NCBI RefSeq assembly: GCF_003024235.1
Contig: NZ_KZ679087.1
Location: 192,007 to 227,762, forward strand
Length of the DNA stretch: 35,756 bases
Reading direction: 5' to 3'
Source of the DNA: Arenimonas caeni
GTDB taxonomy: Bacteria > Pseudomonadota > Gammaproteobacteria > Xanthomonadales > Xanthomonadaceae
A program made the position numbers and the translations under genes. The notes under the pieces are model-generated. The model did no database searches. It was not told where the DNA came from and saw only the letters and a list, made by a program, of their open reading frames with translations. Shown one piece after another: positions 20,909 through 30,424 of the stretch; positions within the stretch are counted from its first letter, which is position 1; each line of letters begins with the position of its first letter.

Positions 20909-23782
20909 ATGGCCACCCCGCAAACCAACCTCCGCGTCCGCATCAGCGCCGACCTGGCCGACATCAAGAACGGCCTGCTCGCCCTTCGCAAGGATCTGGA
21001 GGGCGTCAAACGCGGCGCCCGCGAGGCGCTGAGCGCGGACAACAACCGTTTCGTCGCCGGGCTCAAGGCGGTGCGTGCCCAGGTGGTGGGGATTGTGGCG
21101 AGCTACGCCTCGCTGCAGGGGGTGCAGACGTTCGCTCGTCTCGCCGACGAAGCAAATCTTCTGCGTGGCCGGTTGAAGCTGGCCACCAAGGACCAGCAGG
21201 GATTCAACAAGGCCCAGCGCGACACCTTCGCGATCGCACAGCGGAACCAGGTGTCGCTGGCCACCACGGTGGACCTGTACGCGCGCCTGAGCCGGTCGAC
21301 GCAGCGCCTGGGCCTCGGCGGGCAGCAGCAGTCCGACCTGACGGAGGCCATCCTGCAGGCCGGCCGCCTTTCGTTCGCGTCAGAGGAGGGTCTGAACGCG
21401 GCCATCGTGCAGCTCGGCCAAGGCCTGGCGTCCGGTCAGCTGCGCGGTGAAGAGCTGAACTCGGTGCTCGAGCAGACGCCGCGGCTGGCGCAGGCAATCC
21501 AGGACGGTCTGCGGGAGCTTGGGATCAAGGGGGCGGAGGACCTGCGGAAGCTGGCCAAGGAAGGCCAGCTGACGCCGGAGCTGCTGGTGAACGCGATCCT
21601 GACGCAGCAGGATCGGCTCGCGGATGAGGCGAAGAACATCCCGCAGACCATCGCCGGCGCCTTCTCGCAGCTTTCAAACGCGGTGCTGCGCTTTATCCAG
21701 GACTCGAACGAGGCCAACACCGCCGCACAAGGCATCATCAGCTTCCTGCGTGCGATCGCGGAGAACCTGCCGCTGATCGTCAGTACGATGATCACAGCTA
21801 CGAAGGTGGCTGTCGCATACTTTCTGGTGTTCAAGGTCGCGCCCGCGACCATCGCCGCAGCGACCGCCGCTCTGGCCCTGTACAAGCAGCAGGTCATCGC
21901 GACGAGTCTTGCCCAGACCCTTGGGATCAAAACGGCAGTGACGTGGGCTTCGAGGCTGAAGGCCGCGGCTGGCGTGGCTTTCGCGGCTTTCGTGGGATGG
22001 GAAATCGGGACCTACCTCAAGAACCAGTTCATCGAGGTGGAGCTCGCCGGCATCGCGCTGGTGCACGGCCTGCTCGTCGGCTGGGAAAAGATCAAGAACG
22101 GCGCGAAGGTGGCCTGGGCGTTCATCGCCAGTGGCTTCAGTGCCACGGTCGACCTGATGCGTCGCCAGCTGGCCGGGTTCCTCGAGGGCTGGGCCAACGC
22201 GGCTGAGCAGGTGGACATCTTCGGTGCCGGCAGCGGTGCTATCGCCAAGGCGCGCCAGTGGGCCACCAACCTGCGGCCGGTGAACGAGGAAACCGAAACC
22301 CTCGCCGAGACGCTGGCGCGCATCAACGCGGAGACCGCGGGGAACATCGCCCAGATCGACCAGAACATGTACGCCCTCGCGGACGCCGCCGTCGCGGCGC
22401 GCCGGGCCGCGGAGGGTGCGGCCGGTGCCGGCGGCGACGGCGGCGATGGCACCGGAACGGGCAACGACGGCCCGCCCCGCGCAGCGGTCGACCAGCTCGA
22501 GCTGCTTCAGGACGCCACCCAGCGCGCCATGCGGGCGCTGGAACAGGCGTACGAAGACGGCGAGATCAGCATGCGGGACTTCTTCACCAAGAAGGCCGAG
22601 CTGGAGCGCCAGTCCATCGACCTGGCCCTGCAGGCGGCCCACGCGGACCTGCAGGCCGCAACCTCGGTCGAGGCCCAGGGCAAGGCCCTGACCAACATCA
22701 TCAAGCTCCAGCGCGATCGCGCCGAGATCGGCCCGCGCATTGCCCGGGAGCAGGCCGCGGCCGAGCGCGAGCTGGCCAACGAGCTCCAGAACCTCGGCAT
22801 CCGCATGCTGGAGCTGGAGGGGAACACCGAGGCGGCAGCCGCGATCCGCCTGAGCCAGCAGTTCGCCGAGCTCCGGGAGCGGCTCCTGCGCGAGGGCAAT
22901 GATCTCGGCGTGCAGCTGCTCGACCGGGTGTTCAACGCCGAGTTGGCCAACCAGCGGGCGGAGGCCCTGGCCAGCAAGGTGTCGGACGCGCTGGCGCACA
23001 TCCGCTCCGAGACCGAGTTCCTGAACAACCAGGCCGACCTCGGCGCCAAGTCGCCGTTCGAGGTTGAGAAGGAGCTGCAGCGCCTGCGCGAGGAGTCCCT
23101 GGCCCAGCTGCGGGAGCTGCGCCAGCAGGCGTGGGAGGCGTACAACCAGGCGCCGAGCCCGGCCACGCTCGCGCAGATCCGCGAGCTCGATACCGCCATC
23201 CTCCAGTTGGAGGAGTCCCAAAAGAAGTTCAAGCGCGCCGCCCAGGACAGCGGCTTCGAGGCGCTGCGCGGGTTCTTCACCGACTTGGCCACCGGCGCCA
23301 AGTCGTTCAAAGACGCGTTCCGGGATGCCGTGCTGAGCTTCGTCCAGGGCATCGCCGAGATGATCGCCCAGGAATGGGCGCTCTACGCGGTGCGAATGAT
23401 CACACGCGCTTTCGGCGGTGGCGGCTCGGTGCCGGTGGGGGTGAACCACGGCGGCGGCATGGCGGGGCAGGGCACCAAACGCATGATCCCTCAGGCGACC
23501 TTCGAGTCCCTGTGGGGCAATGCGCCCCGCTTCCACGAGGGCGTGGATCTCGCGGCGGGGGAGATGCCGGCGATCCTGCAGGAAGGCGAGCGGGTGCTCA
23601 GCCGGGCTGAGAACGCCCGCTACCGCGACGGGCAGGGCGCGCCTGGCCGGGTGACGACGCCGATCGTTGCCATCGGCGATCGCGCCGTCGCCGATGCGCT
23701 CGCCGGCGCCGCCGGCGAAGAGGTCGTGCTGACCCACGTACGGAACAACTGGGCGGGCCTCACGGGAGGTTCCGGTGCCTGA
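20909..23782 (+). CDS. Tail tape measure protein
   Basis: The product has 957 aa. Residues 1-270 hold the tape measure N-terminal domain (ALRKDLEGVKRGAREALS... LGLGGQQQSDLTEAILQAGR...), and two hydrophobic segments follow at about 285-330. A long central coiled coil (about 500-790) follows, with repeats of charged Ala/Gln/Glu heptads. The C-terminus is Gly-rich with EMIAQEWALYAVRMITRAFG. Length sets the tail length, here roughly 140 nm by the usual 1.5 angstrom per residue rule. It starts 1 nt after the GT stop and overlaps the next gene by 8 nt. Confidence 0.95.
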   Translation: MATPQTNLRVRISADLADIKNGLLALRKDLEGVKRGAREALSADNNRFVAGLKAVRAQVVGIVASYASLQGVQTFARLADEANLLRGRLKLATKDQQGFNKAQRDTFAIAQRNQVSLATTVDLYARLSRSTQRLGLGGQQQSDLTEAILQAGRLSFASEEGLNAAIVQLGQGLASGQLRGEELNSVLEQTPRLAQAIQDGLRELGIKGAEDLRKLAKEGQLTPELLVNAILTQQDRLADEAKNIPQTIAGAFSQLSNAVLRFIQDSNEANTAAQGIISFLRAIAENLPLIVSTMITATKVAVAYFLVFKVAPATIAAATAALALYKQQVIATSLAQTLGIKTAVTWASRLKAAAGVAFAAFVGWEIGTYLKNQFIEVELAGIALVHGLLVGWEKIKNGAKVAWAFIASGFSATVDLMRRQLAGFLEGWANAAEQVDIFGAGSGAIAKARQWATNLRPVNEETETLAETLARINAETAGNIAQIDQNMYALADAAVAARRAAEGAAGAGGDGGDGTGTGNDGPPRAAVDQLELLQDATQRAMRALEQAYEDGEISMRDFFTKKAELERQSIDLALQAAHADLQAATSVEAQGKALTNIIKLQRDRAEIGPRIAREQAAAERELANELQNLGIRMLELEGNTEAAAAIRLSQQFAELRERLLREGNDLGVQLLDRVFNAELANQRAEALASKVSDALAHIRSETEFLNNQADLGAKSPFEVEKELQRLREESLAQLRELRQQAWEAYNQAPSPATLAQIRELDTAILQLEESQKKFKRAAQDSGFEALRGFFTDLATGAKSFKDAFRDAVLSFVQGIAEMIAQEWALYAVRMITRAFGGGGSVPVGVNHGGGMAGQGTKRMIPQATFESLWGNAPRFHEGVDLAAGEMPAILQEGERVLSRAENARYRDGQGAPGRVTTPIVAIGDRAVADALAGAAGEEVVLTHVRNNWAGLTGGSGA

Positions 23783-24956
23783 CGCCGTTCCCTGGACCTT
23801 CTCGGCCGGCGGCGCGACCAGCGAGCGCCTGGAGTGGCTGACCGACGTGTTGCCAGCGCACACCGGGCCCGAGCAGCATCGGCGCCTGCGCGAGGCACCG
23901 CGTATGGTGATTTCGTTCGACACGGTCGAAAGCGGCGACAGCCGGCGGGCCATGGAGACGCTGCTGATCGCCAATGGTGCCGACGGCTGGCTGGCGCCGC
24001 TCTGGCCCGACGCCTCGCCGCTGACCAGCGACTGGATGGCGGGTAGCCCGGGCAACACGCTGGCGGTCGATACCACCCTGAGGCGTTTCGCTGTGGGGCG
24101 CTGGGTTCTGCTCCTGGGGGCCGACCATCGGACTTTCGACGTGGGCGAGGTCGTGTCCTTATCCGACGGCTCGCTCGAGCTCGCCGAGGGCCCGGCCAGC
24201 AGCTGGCCGGCCGGCACGCTGGTGGTTCCGCTGGTGCGCGCCCGGTTCGAGGCCATGCCTTCGCTGAGTCGGTTTACCGGCGACGACGCCCCTGTTCGCG
24301 TGGCCTTCCACAGCGATGAGCCTGTCGACTGGCCCGAGGACCCCGGCGCGGCCGAGTACCGCAGCCTGCCGGTGATCGAGCATCGGCCCTCGGGCATGGG
24401 CGACCCGAGCTGGACGCCAGAACGCCAGCTCAATCGTGTGGACGCCGGCTCCGGCCCGGTCACCGTTTACGACACGGTCGGTATCGCCCTGCCGGACTGG
24501 ACCGCTCCCTACGTGCTGATCGGCCTGCCGGAGATTGCAGCCTTCCGGTCCCTGCTTTACGCGCTGGCCGGCCGATGGGGTATGGCCTGGGTGCCGACGT
24601 GGGCGAACGATCTGCGCGTGACGGCAGCGCTGGCCAGCGCCAGCACGCTGCTGGATGTCGCCTGGACAGGCCTCTCCGAGTGGCCGCTGCAGGCGAACCG
24701 CAGGGACATCCGGATCGAGCTGCGCAACGGGGCCGTGCTCTATCGCCGGGTGACCGCCGCGGCCGCTCACGGCGCCGGGGAGCGCCTGAGCCTGGATGCT
24801 GCGCATGGCGTCGACGCCGCCTCAGAGGATGTCCTGCAGGTTTCCTTCCTTATGCTGGCCAGGCAGGACACCGACGTGAATCTGCTGCGGTACTGGCGCC
24901 ACGACGTCGTGGAGACGGAGCTGCGGTTCAAGGGAGTGCTCGACGATGGGGTTTGA
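23775..24956 (+). CDS. Distal tail / baseplate protein
   Basis: The product has 393 aa with GTG 23775 behind a GGGAGG site, overlapping the tape measure stop by 8 nt. The sequence (PDAVPWTFSAGGATSERLEW...) is beta-rich, with paired hydrophobic strands and no transmembrane segment. Its place after the tape measure and before the hub proteins suits a distal tail (Dit-like) role. It may correspond to the lambda gpM/L region, but I did not match it to a named family. Confidence 0.7.
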   Translation: MPDAVPWTFSAGGATSERLEWLTDVLPAHTGPEQHRRLREAPRMVISFDTVESGDSRRAMETLLIANGADGWLAPLWPDASPLTSDWMAGSPGNTLAVDTTLRRFAVGRWVLLLGADHRTFDVGEVVSLSDGSLELAEGPASSWPAGTLVVPLVRARFEAMPSLSRFTGDDAPVRVAFHSDEPVDWPEDPGAAEYRSLPVIEHRPSGMGDPSWTPERQLNRVDAGSGPVTVYDTVGIALPDWTAPYVLIGLPEIAAFRSLLYALAGRWGMAWVPTWANDLRVTAALASASTLLDVAWTGLSEWPLQANRRDIRIELRNGAVLYRRVTAAAAHGAGERLSLDAAHGVDAASEDVLQVSFLMLARQDTDVNLLRYWRHDVVETELRFKGVLDDGV

Positions 24957-25764
24957 TCTCCTCGAGCGCAGCCGGTACGCGGGCCGGCCCATCGGCCTCC
25001 TCCGCCTCAGCCGCGGCAACCTGCTCGAGCTCTACACCACAGCCGACCGCGAGGTGACCGTCGGCGCCGACACCTACCTGCCGCTGGCGGTGACCCGCAG
25101 CGCCATCCGCGACAGCGTGGAGCGCCAGAAGAGCGTGGTCACCCTGACCCTGCCCGTGGACGCGCCCTGCGCCGCCTGGTGGCGCCCGTACCCGCCCAGC
25201 ACCATCGTGGGCGTGTCGTGGCTGGCCAAGCACTGGGGCTCGAATGAGGTGGCGGTGGAGTGGAGCGGCCGGGTGGTGGGCCCGCGCTTCACCGACACCC
25301 AGCTGGTGCTGGCCTGCGAGCCGGCGCGCACCAACGCCCGCGCCCGCGGCCTGCCGCTGCGCTGGCAGCTGGGCTGCCCGCTGCCGCTCTACTCCCAGGG
25401 CGTGGGCATGTGCAACGTCAGCAAGGCGGCGCACGCGCTGCCGGCCACGCTCACCGACGTCGCCGGCGCCAACATCCGCGCCGCGGCCTTCGCCACGCTG
25501 CCCAGCGGCCGCCTCGCCGGCGGCTTCGTGGAGTGGACGCGCGCCGACGGCGAGCCCGAGATGCGCAGCATCATGGCCCACGACGGCGACCTGATCATCC
25601 TGAACTACGGCGCGCTCGACCTGGCCGAGGATCTCGAGCTCACGGCCTACCCGGGCTGCAAGCACAACTTCGCCGACTGCCGGGACTACTTCGAGAACGG
25701 GCCGAACTACGGCGGCGCGGTCTACAGCCCGGTGCGCACGCCCTTCGACGGAAACCCGGTATGA
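24946..25764 (+). CDS. Tail hub protein, DUF2163/BR0599 family
   Basis: The product has 272 aa. The N-terminal half fits DUF2163 and the C-terminus ends YPGCKHNFADCRDYFENGPN, then NYGG and YSPVRTPFDGNPV, the signature of phage BR0599-type proteins. Two Cys in the GCKHNFADC segment may hold metal or a cluster, as lambda gpL does. It would connect the distal tail and tip proteins. It overlaps the previous gene by 11 nt and the next start by ATGA. Confidence 0.85.
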   Translation: MGFDLLERSRYAGRPIGLLRLSRGNLLELYTTADREVTVGADTYLPLAVTRSAIRDSVERQKSVVTLTLPVDAPCAAWWRPYPPSTIVGVSWLAKHWGSNEVAVEWSGRVVGPRFTDTQLVLACEPARTNARARGLPLRWQLGCPLPLYSQGVGMCNVSKAAHALPATLTDVAGANIRAAAFATLPSGRLAGGFVEWTRADGEPEMRSIMAHDGDLIILNYGALDLAEDLELTAYPGCKHNFADCRDYFENGPNYGGAVYSPVRTPFDGNPV

Positions 25765-26216
25765 CCGCCCGCGCCCCCATCAAGGCCCGCCGCCCGCGCC
25801 TGCGCTGGTACCTGCAGGTGGCCCGCCTGCATCTGGCCCGGCTGCTGCTCCTGCCGCCGCGCGAGCGCCTTTCGCGGGCGTTCGCGCTGCTGGCGGCGGT
25901 GCTGCTGATCTCCGCCTCGGTGACCTTCGTGGCCATGGACACATCGCGCCCGCTCGAGGTCGACGGCCTCGGGGTGTCGCTGGCCTGGGTGAACTTCGTC
26001 TGGCAGCTGGTGGCGATGATCGTCTCGGCGCTCATCAGCTACGCGCTGCGTCCGAAGCCGAAAGAGCCCGAGGTGGCGAAGGCGAACATCCCGGTGGCCG
26101 AGGACGGCAAGGGGATCGAGCGGATCTACGGCGAGGTGTGGATCGACGACCCGTACGTGCTCGGGTTCAAACAGCTGGGGCAGACCCCGATCAAGGCCAA
26201 GGGAGGCAAGAAGTGA
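25761..26216 (+). CDS. Tail-region protein with two transmembrane segments
   Basis: The product has 151 aa, with ATG 25761 in ATGA overlap. A basic N-terminus precedes hydrophobic segments at about residues 41-56 and 71-92 (FVWQLVAMIVSALISYAL), then a soluble tail ending GFKQLGQTPIKAKGGKK. A gene of this type between the BR0599 and tip genes is common in such phages. It may be the tail-assembly protein that enters the host membrane (lambda gpI/K region), but its role is not established from sequence. Confidence 0.7.
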   Translation: MTARAPIKARRPRLRWYLQVARLHLARLLLLPPRERLSRAFALLAAVLLISASVTFVAMDTSRPLEVDGLGVSLAWVNFVWQLVAMIVSALISYALRPKPKEPEVAKANIPVAEDGKGIERIYGEVWIDDPYVLGFKQLGQTPIKAKGGKK

Positions 26217-26431
26217 AGGTGACCGTGGCCCATCTGCGCAGCGTGCCGGGGTTCAGCCCGAAGCCGGGCTTCTGCCTCTCGCAGAGCCGCGTGTGGTTCC
26301 AGCGGCACGGCCTGGACTGGCGCGACTTCGTGCGAAACGGCATCGACGCCGAGGCGCTCGAGGCGACGGGCGACGGCCTGGCGCTGGCGCTGGTGGCGCA
26401 TGCCCGCCGGGAGGTGGCCAATGGGCGGTAA
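26213..26431 (+). CDS. Small tail-region protein, 72 aa
   Basis: GTG 26213 overlaps the previous stop as GTGA, with GGGAGG 6 nt upstream. The product begins VKVTVAHLRSVPGFSPKPGF and contains one Cys. The segment GFCLSQSRVWFQRHGLDWRDFVRNGI is conserved in style across small genes before tail tip proteins. It ends inside the next gene start (11-nt overlap). The function is unknown. Confidence 0.7.
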   Translation: MKVTVAHLRSVPGFSPKPGFCLSQSRVWFQRHGLDWRDFVRNGIDAEALEATGDGLALALVAHARREVANGR

Positions 26432-29108
26432 GAGCAAGCCGACCATCGGCTACTGGTACCGGCTGCTGCTGCACTTCGGCCTGTGCCGCGGTCCGATCGA
26501 CGCGCTGCTCGAGTTCCGCGGCGGCGAGCGCGCCGCCTGGTCCGGCGTGGCCACCGGCGGCACCCTGGCCATCAACGCACGCGAGCTGTGGGGCGGCGAG
26601 AAGGCCGAGGGCGGCATCGAGGGCGAGCTCGACGTGATGCTCGGCGCCGCCGACCAGATGCCCAGCGCCCGCTTGGCCGGGATCCTCGGCGACCAGCAGA
26701 GCGCCTATCGCGGCAAGGCGACGGTGGCGTTCGAGGGGCGGTATGGGGCGTTCAACCCGTATCCGAAGCCGGCGTCTTTCAAGGTGCGGCGGATCTTCGA
26801 GGGGTGGGATGGCGATGTCTGCTGGTATCCCGAGAAGGCGGACATCTACTTGTCAGGTGATCCGTCCACCGGCGGCGAGACGTTGTACACCTGGAGCGTG
26901 GCTGCAGGTGTGGTGCCAGGCCTCTACACGTTCACCACCGGAGCAACTCCGACCCTCTCGTTGCCGAACACTTTCACGGCTTCACTTCGCCCCAGCGTGG
27001 TGGCATCGGATGCGCGGCTGCTCCGTAGGGCGCAGCTGAAGCATGAAGGCGTGGTTGTCTGGGACTCTGGCTGGGTCGGGGGCCTAGATTCGAGTGATCA
27101 GGCAGTACTTGATGGTGTGCTTACGACGGCTGGCCGCGAGGACCTGATTTCTCCGATTAGCTTTGAAGACGAGGCGAGCGGGGTCGTGGTGCTGAGCGAG
27201 CCCACGCCGCCAGGTCCCCGGCTGACCGTTTTTGTTGTCCCTGTGACAGCCATTTCCGGTGGTGACAGTGTGTCCGTGACGGTCGATGCGGTGGCGTCGG
27301 TTACTCCTTCAACCGAGTCATTCGGGATGAATCCGGCGCACATCGTGTACGACGCCCTCACTGCCCAGGAAATGCAGGGCGAGCCCACCGGATCGGTCGA
27401 CGAGGTCAGCTTTTCGGCGGCGGCAGACCTATTCCACTCCGAGGGGTTCGGTCTGTGTGCGAAGTTCAATCCGGCTACGCAAACGCCAGAAGAATTCAGC
27501 CAGCGAATCTGCAGCATTGTCGGCGCAACCTTGAGCAGGAGCCGCGTCGATGGGAAGTACTACCTGCTGCCGCGCCGGGGTGTGCACGACCTTGATTCTC
27601 TCCCGATCCTGGCCGATGACGACATCCTCGAATACGAAGAGGAGCCGAGCGATCCGCTCGAGGCGGTCAACCAGGTCACCATCGAGTGGTTCGATCCGGT
27701 CAAGAAGCAGAAGCGCACTACAGCCCCCATACAGGCGCTTGGCGCGATCCAGGCGCTGGGCGGCGTCGTGGCAGAAAGCCTGTCCTATCCAGAGATCCCG
27801 ACGGAGGACCTGGCGCTGCGAGTGGGTGCTCGCGACTTGGGGCAAAAGTCGACGCCGCTCAAGCGATTTCGACTCACGACCAACCGTGTCCCATACGCTT
27901 GGAGAGCCGGGGACTACTTTCGCCTGCAGGCGCCGCGGCGTGGCATTGCCGACATGGTGTGCGAAGTGGGCGAGATCGATGCAGGGGCGCCCCGCTCGGG
28001 CTCGATGCGGCTGGTGGCGATCCAGGACGTCTCGCAGATGCCGGCGACGGTCTACGTTAGCCCGGAGCCAGGCGTGGACACGGCGCCTTCGCAGGTGCCG
28101 GCTGTTCCGCCCCATCAGCGGCTGATCGAGGCCCCCTATGTCGAGCTCGCTGGGACTCTGCCGGCTGCAGAGCTGTCCGCACTGGCGGGCGACGCAGGCT
28201 TTGTGCTGGCCATGGCCAGCAGACCATCGGCCGGCGTCAACTTCACGCTCTACACGGCGGCATCTGGCGAAATCCTGGCTGACCAGGGATCCGGTGACTG
28301 GTGCCCCACCGCGCTTGTCGTGGAAGAAGCAGGGCAGGGTCCCGCCGACACGGAGTTCACACTCGACGAGGCCGAGAACCTTGACCTGGTGCAGGTAGGG
28401 TCGGCTGCGCTCTGGGGCGATGAGATCTGCCGGGTGGATGCGATCGATGTCGGCGCGGGCACCGTCACCCTCGGGCGAGGATGCGCGGATACCCCGCCCT
28501 TGCCGCATGCTGCCGGCGATCGAATCTGGTTCTACGATGCCTGGTCCGCAACGGACCGCCGTGAGTATGCCGGTGGTGAAGAGGTGTCAGCGAAGTTGAG
28601 GACCCGCACCGCCAGCCAGCTACTCGACGAGTCGCTGGCGCCGACGCTCCTGCTCGAACTGGACGAGCGGGCGGCGAGGCCCTACGCGCCGGGGCTGCTT
28701 CGCATCACGGACGATCTGGCCACTGCAGTCCCTTACCCCGAATCCGCAGTGGGCGAGCTGGTCGTGACCTGGGCGCATCGCGATCGCCTGCTGCAGGCTG
28801 ACCAGCTTATCGACGAGGGAGCCTCCAGCATCGGCCCGGAGGCCGGAACAACCTACACCGTCCGCTTCTATCTGGACGGAGTGCTGGACGAAACCGAAAC
28901 CGGCATCACCGGCACCAGCGCCACGCCCTACACCCTGAGCGGCAACGGCGTGGCGCGCGTGGAGGTGGAGGCGGTGCGCGACGGCCTCGCCAGCTGGCAG
29001 GTGGCCGCGGCCGAGTTCGCCTACCTGACCGCGCCGGCTGACGTTCGCGTGACCGACGCCGGAGACACCCGAATTACCGACAGCGGCGACCGCCGCACTA
29101 CGGACTGA
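26421..29108 (+). CDS. Tail tip / central tail fibre protein (gpJ-like)
   Basis: The product has 895 aa, with ATG 26421 behind GGGAGG 6 nt upstream. The first 140 residues (MGGKSKPTIGYWYRLLLHFG...) match the hub end of gpJ-like proteins. The middle is a beta-rich, Ig-like region. The C-terminus ends in short repeats (VTDAGDTRITDSGDRRTTD). GC content falls in the middle part (about 26800-28850) and rises again near the end, which suggests a mosaic exchange of the receptor-binding region. It would bind the host surface receptor and trigger DNA ejection. Confidence 0.9.
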   Translation: MGGKSKPTIGYWYRLLLHFGLCRGPIDALLEFRGGERAAWSGVATGGTLAINARELWGGEKAEGGIEGELDVMLGAADQMPSARLAGILGDQQSAYRGKATVAFEGRYGAFNPYPKPASFKVRRIFEGWDGDVCWYPEKADIYLSGDPSTGGETLYTWSVAAGVVPGLYTFTTGATPTLSLPNTFTASLRPSVVASDARLLRRAQLKHEGVVVWDSGWVGGLDSSDQAVLDGVLTTAGREDLISPISFEDEASGVVVLSEPTPPGPRLTVFVVPVTAISGGDSVSVTVDAVASVTPSTESFGMNPAHIVYDALTAQEMQGEPTGSVDEVSFSAAADLFHSEGFGLCAKFNPATQTPEEFSQRICSIVGATLSRSRVDGKYYLLPRRGVHDLDSLPILADDDILEYEEEPSDPLEAVNQVTIEWFDPVKKQKRTTAPIQALGAIQALGGVVAESLSYPEIPTEDLALRVGARDLGQKSTPLKRFRLTTNRVPYAWRAGDYFRLQAPRRGIADMVCEVGEIDAGAPRSGSMRLVAIQDVSQMPATVYVSPEPGVDTAPSQVPAVPPHQRLIEAPYVELAGTLPAAELSALAGDAGFVLAMASRPSAGVNFTLYTAASGEILADQGSGDWCPTALVVEEAGQGPADTEFTLDEAENLDLVQVGSAALWGDEICRVDAIDVGAGTVTLGRGCADTPPLPHAAGDRIWFYDAWSATDRREYAGGEEVSAKLRTRTASQLLDESLAPTLLLELDERAARPYAPGLLRITDDLATAVPYPESAVGELVVTWAHRDRLLQADQLIDEGASSIGPEAGTTYTVRFYLDGVLDETETGITGTSATPYTLSGNGVARVEVEAVRDGLASWQVAAAEFAYLTAPADVRVTDAGDTRITDSGDRRTTD

Positions 29109-29113
29109 ACGCC

Positions 29114-29569
29114 ATGGCTGACACCAAAATTTCTGGCCTCCCCGATGCCGCCGCGCTGACCGACGCCGACCTGGCCGAGCTCGAGCAGCCCGGCGAAGCC
29201 GCCGGCACCCGAAGCCGCAAGGTGACCCTCGCGCTGCTGCGCGCCTACGCGCTGCGCTCGCCCGAGAACGTGCAGACCGGCACCAGCTACACCCTGGTGC
29301 TGGCGGACGCCTTCAAGCTGGTGGCGATGGACAACGCCACGGCGAACACCGTGACGGTGCCGCCGAACAGCTCGGTGGCCTTCCCGCTGGGCACGCGCAT
29401 TGACCTGAGCCAGGACGGCGCCGGGCAGACCACCATTGTGGCCGACACCGGCGTGACCATCCGCACGCCGGAAACCCTGAAGCTGCGCAAACAGCGGGCG
29501 AAGGCCACGCTCATCAAGCGCGGCGCCGACACCTGGGACCTCGAGGGCAACCTGGAGGCGGCGCCGTGA
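29114..29569 (+). CDS. Small tail-fibre-associated protein, 151 aa
   Basis: The product begins MADTKISGLPDAAALTDADL, a typical start for short fibre-linked phage proteins, and continues with beta-rich sequence (SSVAFPLGTRIDLSQDGAGQ). It follows the tip protein by 5 nt and ends in GTGA overlap with the SPRY-like gene. It may decorate the tip or act as a fibre adaptor. No enzymatic motif is seen. Confidence 0.7.
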   Translation: MADTKISGLPDAAALTDADLAELEQPGEAAGTRSRKVTLALLRAYALRSPENVQTGTSYTLVLADAFKLVAMDNATANTVTVPPNSSVAFPLGTRIDLSQDGAGQTTIVADTGVTIRTPETLKLRKQRAKATLIKRGADTWDLEGNLEAAP

Positions 29570-30186
29570 TTCCGCTGGGCATACTGGGCGGGGCCACGCC
29601 ACGCGCCGCTGGCGGCGGGGGCGCCACCTACGCCACCCTGAACCCTTCCGACAAGTCGGCGAGCATCACGCTTTCCGGTGGCAATCTAATCGCCACTGGC
29701 GGCGTGAACAGCTCCGGCGTCGCACGGAGCGTTCAGGCCATAAGTGGCAAGCGATATTTTGAAGCGGTTATGATCACCATCAATACGGGTGTTGCGGTTG
29801 TGGCTGCTGGGGTCGCAACCTCCGCACACTCACTGACCGCATCCCTCGGGTATGCAAACCCGAACGGCTGGGCCTTTTGGGGGCGAAACACCGGCGCCAG
29901 GCATAACGGTGCCACCGCCATCGCTCGCACCAGCGCCAGCGGCGACGTGTTCGGATTTGCCGTGGACGAGCCGAACGGGAAGCTATGGATTAGGCAAAAC
30001 GGTAGCTGGATTCAGGGGGACCCGGAAACCGACACCAATCCGATTTGGAGCAATCTTTCGGGGACCTTGTACGCCGCGGCGTGCCCCTGGGGCTCTGGCA
30101 CAACTTCGGTCACGGTGGAAATGCGGTTCGACCCCGCCACTTTCAGTATTGCGGCGCCCGCCGGGTTTGACCCGATGACGGCGTGA
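29566..30186 (+). CDS. SPRY/concanavalin-like tail protein
   Basis: The product has 206 aa with a GTG start overlapping the previous stop. From about residue 25 the pattern of GKRYFEAVMITI, GWAFWGRNTGARHNG, GDVFGFAVDEPNGKLWIRQNG and WSNLSGTLYAAACPWGSGT resembles a SPRY/B30.2 jelly-roll. Such domains bind sugars or proteins and are found at the ends of some phage fibres. GC content is lower than in the upstream morphogenesis genes. It is the last gene of the late operon, with strong hairpins behind it. Confidence 0.7.
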   Translation: MIPLGILGGATPRAAGGGGATYATLNPSDKSASITLSGGNLIATGGVNSSGVARSVQAISGKRYFEAVMITINTGVAVVAAGVATSAHSLTASLGYANPNGWAFWGRNTGARHNGATAIARTSASGDVFGFAVDEPNGKLWIRQNGSWIQGDPETDTNPIWSNLSGTLYAAACPWGSGTTSVTVEMRFDPATFSIAAPAGFDPMTA

Positions 30187-30265
30187 CCGTGGGCCAATTT
30201 TGGGCCACGTGGGCTCCGGTGATGGCGGTTGCGGGCGAAAGATTCGCAGGTGACACCATCTCGAG

Positions 30266-30390
30266 GTTCTACGCCACTCCATAGAACAGGGCGGCCGCGT
30301 CGGCGCTGCAACGCCGACGCGGCCACCGAAACGCACGCGCTCAACCGCGTGATCCCAGCCAGGGCCCTGCCGCCTCCCGGGAGGCAGGGC
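30266..30390 (+). terminator. Multiple hairpins ending the late operon
   Basis: GGCCGCGTCGGCG (30293-30305) pairs perfectly over 13 bp with 30312-30324 across a 6-nt loop. A second hairpin centres on the palindrome GCCTCCCGGGAGGC (30372-30385), extended by GCCCT/AGGGC arms. A smaller GTTCTA/TAGAAC repeat lies at 30266-30271/30282-30287. None has a T tract, so a Rho-assisted or bidirectional barrier is possible. The rest of the 238-bp gap (30187-30424) holds no gene. Confidence 0.6.
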
Positions 30391-30424
30391 GAGGCTCCCC
30401 GATCTGGATCGCAAAGGTTGAGAC

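Noticed and set aside
21674-24463. Minus-strand open frame of about 929 codons opposite the tape measure gene
   Set aside because: It is an antisense shadow of a strongly supported tape measure gene, with no recognisable domains.
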